In this document: one piece after another, positions 60,535 to 64,000 of the stretch
Numbering within the stretch: position 1 is the first letter of the stretch
How the letters are laid out: every line of letters starts with the position of its first letter
DNA from: Marsupella aquatica
Taxonomy: Eukaryota > Marchantiophyta
Assembly: GCA_973895155.1 (NCBI GenBank)
Contig: OZ316894.1
Location: 11,222,001 to 11,286,000, forward strand
Direction of reading: 5' to 3'
Length of the DNA: 64,000 bases
Translations under genes and position numbers: made by a program
The notes under the pieces: model-generated
The model's database searches: none
What the model saw: only the letters and a program-made list of their open reading frames with translations
Told to the model about the DNA's origin: nothing

Positions 60535-60850
60535 TCTTGTCCAGAAATTCTGTGTAAAGGCTATGTGTGTACTGGTCGTCCTTTGCGACTAAAGATTATA
60601 CAGTGCACTGCAACTCATACTTGTCCAGAAAATCTGTGTAAATGCTATGTGTGTACTGCTTGTCCTTTGCAACTAAAGATTATACAGTGCAACTCACACT
60701 TGTCCAGAAAATCTGTGTAAATGCTATGTGTGTATTGCTTGTCCTTTGCAACTGAAGATTATACAGTGCACTGGAACGCACACTTGTCTAGAAAATCTGT
60801 GTAAATGCTATCTGTGTACTACTAGACTAAAGTTTATAGAGTGCACTGCA
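60535..60850. repeat. Tandem repeat, about 80 bases, four copies
   Basis: Each copy contains CTTGTCCAGAAA(A/T)TCTGTGT, AAATGCTATGTGTGTACTG, TGTCCTTTGCAACTAAAG and ATTATACAGTGCA. The last copy is diverged and shortened. The Cys-rich plus-strand frame across it follows from the repeat. Confidence 0.9.
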
Positions 60851-61240
60851 GCGGGTTATCCCCCTCTCTTATCCCCCTCTCTGCAAAATGTTGCATTTGT
60901 TCTTTTGTTTTACTTTTTGCAGTTTGAGGTTGGGACCTGCAAGGCCAAAAAGTTCCTAGCACTTGCCGTTGAAAATGCAAATTTTTTGCCTTCAGGCCTG
61001 GCACACGAGGGGGTTGAGGCTGGTTTCTCTCTATGATATGGTGGCTTGGATCTCACATGCGAGTTGGGTCTACAAATTTCCAGAAACCTTAGTACCATGG
61101 TACATTCGTTTTTTACAATGATGCTGCTGTTGCTTTCTATCGTGTAAATGAGAGAAGATGGCTCACTTGATTCTGGTAGGCTTGTTGAACCAGAGGCATG
61201 AGCAATGTCAGCAATGCTGTCGCTATCGAGGTCCTTCCTC

Positions 61241-62128
61241 TCAACCATCCACAGGTTTGCCTCCTTCGGAATATCCAACTTGTTGGAAAGCCCCCAGACG
61301 GATTATTGTGGACATCATGTTCAATAATTTTCTCGAACAAAATTGTCGTAGTCGTTTGTTAAATTTTACGCATCCAGCTTTCCTGAAGGACAGACATAAA
61401 AAAATCCAGTTTCATTTTCTTCTAGTTTGCCAAGGTACTGCAAGCTTCAAAAGTAACCATCTTGACCTCCTTGTTCTACTTCTCTAATAAAATCTCGTGC
61501 GCCAAAACATTCTGATGCACCCAATTCTATTTCCCAAACTGAACCTGCGTCCATTTCCATATGTTGCAGGTAATCCTCGAGTGTTCATTTTGTCAAATTT
61601 CGTGCACAAAGTTCCTGGTGGAAGCTTTGCCCTCTTTACATCTCGAGCTGCATCCAACTCCGAATCTAGTTGTTCACCCTCTCTTTTCTGCTTTCCTTTT
61701 GCCTTTATATTGTGTTTGAATCCGTCTGCATTAGGTTTTTTAGTGGACACGCGACACCTTTATCGTGGAACAGCAACCTTACCCATGCTTGGTAAGCCCT
61801 TCCTATTTTTACAATATATAGTCTCAATCCCGACCCTCTGGGAGCCATGCAATGCTTCTGCAAGTTGGAGCCTTGACCTGAAATCGTTGCCCTGGCGCAC
61901 CGTGGAATCTGTTGAACCTGTTCAAAGGCCATGCGCTTCACCGTTTTCGCTTCGCCTGTCTCTCGCCCAATGCAGAATTAGGGGCGACAGCTTCTTGAAC
62001 AACACGAGCTCTCTTTCTTGAACGTTCGACCGGTATTCCTCCTCAGACTTCTGGAATTCCATTAAGGACATCTCCAATTCATCGAGGATCTCCCTGATAG
62101 CCAGTTTAAGATTAGACTCTGTTTCGAT
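61241..62128 (-). CDS. Possible multi-exon gene, unrecognised (partial model)
   Basis: Three exon-like blocks lie on this strand: 62128-61942, 61757-61545 and 61382-61241 (stop TGA). The first reads like a helical, acidic protein (AIREILDELEMSLMEFQ, EEEYRSNVQERELVLFKKL). The second is Lys/Arg-rich (KAKGKQKREGEQLDSELD, RDVKRAKLPPGTLC). The third continues in frame (KFNKRLRQFCSRKLLNMM). Blocks two and three join in phase. Blocks one and two do not (phase 1 against phase 2), so an exon or a splice site is missing, and the first coding exon is not located. No family is recognised. A nuclear protein would fit the basic middle part. Confidence 0.3.
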
Positions 62129-64000
62129 CTTTTAGAGTTGGTTTGTCAATAGGGTTTGGGGTCCGTCCTTACAGCGCTTGTGAAGGGAATTAGCCTCTAT
62201 AGTACAGAAATTGGTGGAAAAGGACTATTTGATGGAATGAGTATCCGGTTAAGATGCATTACACACCTTTAACAGGGACAATTATATTGTTTGTAAAATT
62301 CGCAGTGTTATGAAACAGATAGCAGCTTCCATAGGCGTACAGAACTTATTGATTCAGAAATGAACAAATAACACACAGGCTATAGCTCAAATTAAGCACA
62401 ACGATAATAGTGTGTGCAAAAAATATGTCAATGACATTTTGGGCGAGCTCCAGAATCTTAAAGCAGGAGAGGGCTTACAGCTACGTGGAGAGTTACTACA
62501 CAAGAAGTTTGAGAGTTCCCAGACATTTGGGTCAATCTGGAGGGGACGCTTAGACAAGCTGTTCTAGCTCAGTCAGTTGATACTCCAAATTTTGAGATCT
62601 GGGAGCCGGAATGCAGACGTCTGTGACTATGTACAGTAGCTTCTAAAGTAAATCTGAATCGTGTGCATGTCTTCACTAATTGCTCGCTCGCAATTGAGTC
62701 TTTAGTTGATACTTTTGATTGAGCTAGACAGTTCCTAGATTGGTTCATAAAGAACACAGTGTTTACATGACTAGAGTAAATGGACCTAGGAAGTAATGCT
62801 ACACTTCAAAAGTCTGAGGTTTTCAGGCAACCTGCTGAGGTAAAGAATGCTCTCGTTGTGGTAGCTATCTTGGTGCTTTTTAATTCATTGCTTGTCCATT
62901 GTAGAACGCTTCATGCATTACGTAACATCTGTTAGATTCTTAATTCATTTAAGCAACGAGGCAGACGAGTCATGGCGAGTTTTATCTGGGAATCCCTGCT
63001 TTCATTCGTTATGTAAGCCTGGGAGCTAGTTAAGGTTTCAGTGGAATAAGTAGGTTTTTCTCCTTTTCTATTTTATCAAGCTAGCTTACTGACTCGAAGA
63101 TGGAAGTCTGGCACAGCAAAGCTCACTCTACATAAGCTTCTGCTGAGACTACGCTCATGAAGCGGGACGACATCATGACATAGATGCTAAAGTAATCGTC
63201 AGTAAGGAACACAGACTATAAGTGCAACTAAAGGATAGTGACCAATCAGAGTTACCAGTGAGTAGGAGGCTTTTGGCGAGCTCATCGGATTTAGGGTTTC
63301 AATCCTTGTGGCCTAAGAAGCAGAATAGGAGCAAAACAGTGTCGATCCAGATTGCAGACGTTCTCTAACGCTGATCGTTTTCTTTGTTACAGAAGTTTGT
63401 GTAATCTCATTTGATAAATTTTGAACCAGAATCGACTTATTTAATTTCAAGATTGTGACCAGGGTCAATTTGAGAACAAGGCTACCCCAGTTCGTTGCTA
63501 GACATGATTTGCTATCTTGGAGTATGTCCAGGATTAACCTGGTAAGCAACTGGTGCTCTTCCAGCCCCCAATCGAAAAAGTATTGGTCGACCACAGGGGA
63601 AGAATACCTGACTCAATTAATACCTACAGAGAGATGACCTACACAATGCTACACATCACGTCAATTACCCATATTTATCTACAACGAGTGGAGGTCATAC
63701 GAAGCTGGAGGGGATGCCAACTTTAAGTGAGGCTTGAAACCATGAAACGCTCGATGCAGATACCCGGAGTCATCTAGCACTTGATGCAGATACACAAAAT
63801 CCTGACGTGATGCATTCTTGCACCTTGCTCAACTTTTTCGAAGTCCATCAATATTATTCTGAAATGGTGCAACTAAGGTGTTTCCAGTGAGTCTTATGGT
63901 ATGATCTGTTTCTTTTGTGGGGGTAGAGTCGCTCGCTTTGCTCAATATTTCTTTTACTTTCCTAGCGTTGATGACGCATGTCGAGTGAACGGCACAAAGG
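62129..64000. other. Right-end region, no firm gene
   Basis: An exon-like plus-strand block at 62379-62567 follows an acceptor (ACACACAG) and is open for 62 codons to a stop, with protein-like words (VNDILGELQNLKAGEG, LLHKKFESSQTFGSIW). No upstream partner exon is found, and a plus-strand gene here would conflict with the minus-strand candidate before it. The rest shows no gene or clear repeat. Confidence 0.25.

Noticed and set aside
60910-61278. 122-codon minus-strand frame
   Set aside because: No ATG at its start and it is out of frame with the block that joins in phase to the upstream exon.
61497-62021. 174-codon plus-strand frame
   Set aside because: No domain and antisense to exon-like minus-strand blocks. 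Its composition (Phe, Pro, Ser, Leu) is typical of an antisense shadow.
63300-63640. Possible end of a retroelement polyprotein (VNLRTRLPQF)
   Set aside because: Resemblance is limited to a few residues, with no reverse transcriptase, integrase or LTR boundary nearby.

Overview
This is nuclear DNA of a land plant. Two genes are clearly recognisable plant housekeeping genes: a DGD1-type digalactosyldiacylglycerol synthase and a VPS60/CHMP5 ESCRT-III protein. Introns are short (about 60 to 600 bases) with GT-AG borders. Between the genes lie AT-rich spacers full of decayed repeats, foldback elements and LTR fragments. A secreted bacterial-type endonuclease I gene with introns suggests a seed-free plant such as a moss, but that placement is inference and no species can be named. 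No intact transposase or reverse transcriptase gene, tRNA, rRNA or CRISPR array was recognised.

Layout. From 1 to 5.3 kb on the minus strand there is a ten-exon coiled-coil gene that runs off the left edge, and just upstream of it a small one-exon membrane protein gene. From 5.3 to 18.6 kb there is no gene: a CT-rich upstream region, a 1-kb foldback element (7630-8688), tandem duplications and a probable solo LTR (13003-13800). VPS60 (19911-20597) is preceded by six copies of an 80-base repeat. A possible small minus-strand gene (23088-22594) diverges from the eight-exon endonuclease gene (23376-26882). From 27 to 34.5 kb there are repeat families, ending in a degenerate satellite of about 250 bases. 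An ARM-repeat gene (35596-36558) follows. From 37.6 to 47.8 kb there are more repeats, the last two exons of an unrecognised gene (40820-41068), LTR debris and a second foldback element (45509-46446). The DGD1 gene occupies 51651-47876 on the minus strand, with duplicated blocks upstream of it. From 52.6 kb to the end the sequence is mostly repeats, plus weak exon candidates at 61.2-62.6 kb.

How the genes relate. They do not form one pathway. DGD1 makes the chloroplast galactolipid DGDG. VPS60 acts on endosomal membranes. The ARM protein is probably a protein-interaction scaffold. The endonuclease is predicted to be secreted and to cut extracellular or vacuolar nucleic acid; it has the most unusual architecture here, a NucM/EndA-type nuclease joined to a bacterial-type lamin-tail-like domain.

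Exon models were made by eye from reading frames, splice-site dinucleotides and phase agreement. They are firm for DGD1, VPS60, the endonuclease and the ARM gene, fairly firm for the coiled-coil gene, and weak for the three other multi-exon candidates (23088-22594, 40820-41068 and 62128-61241).
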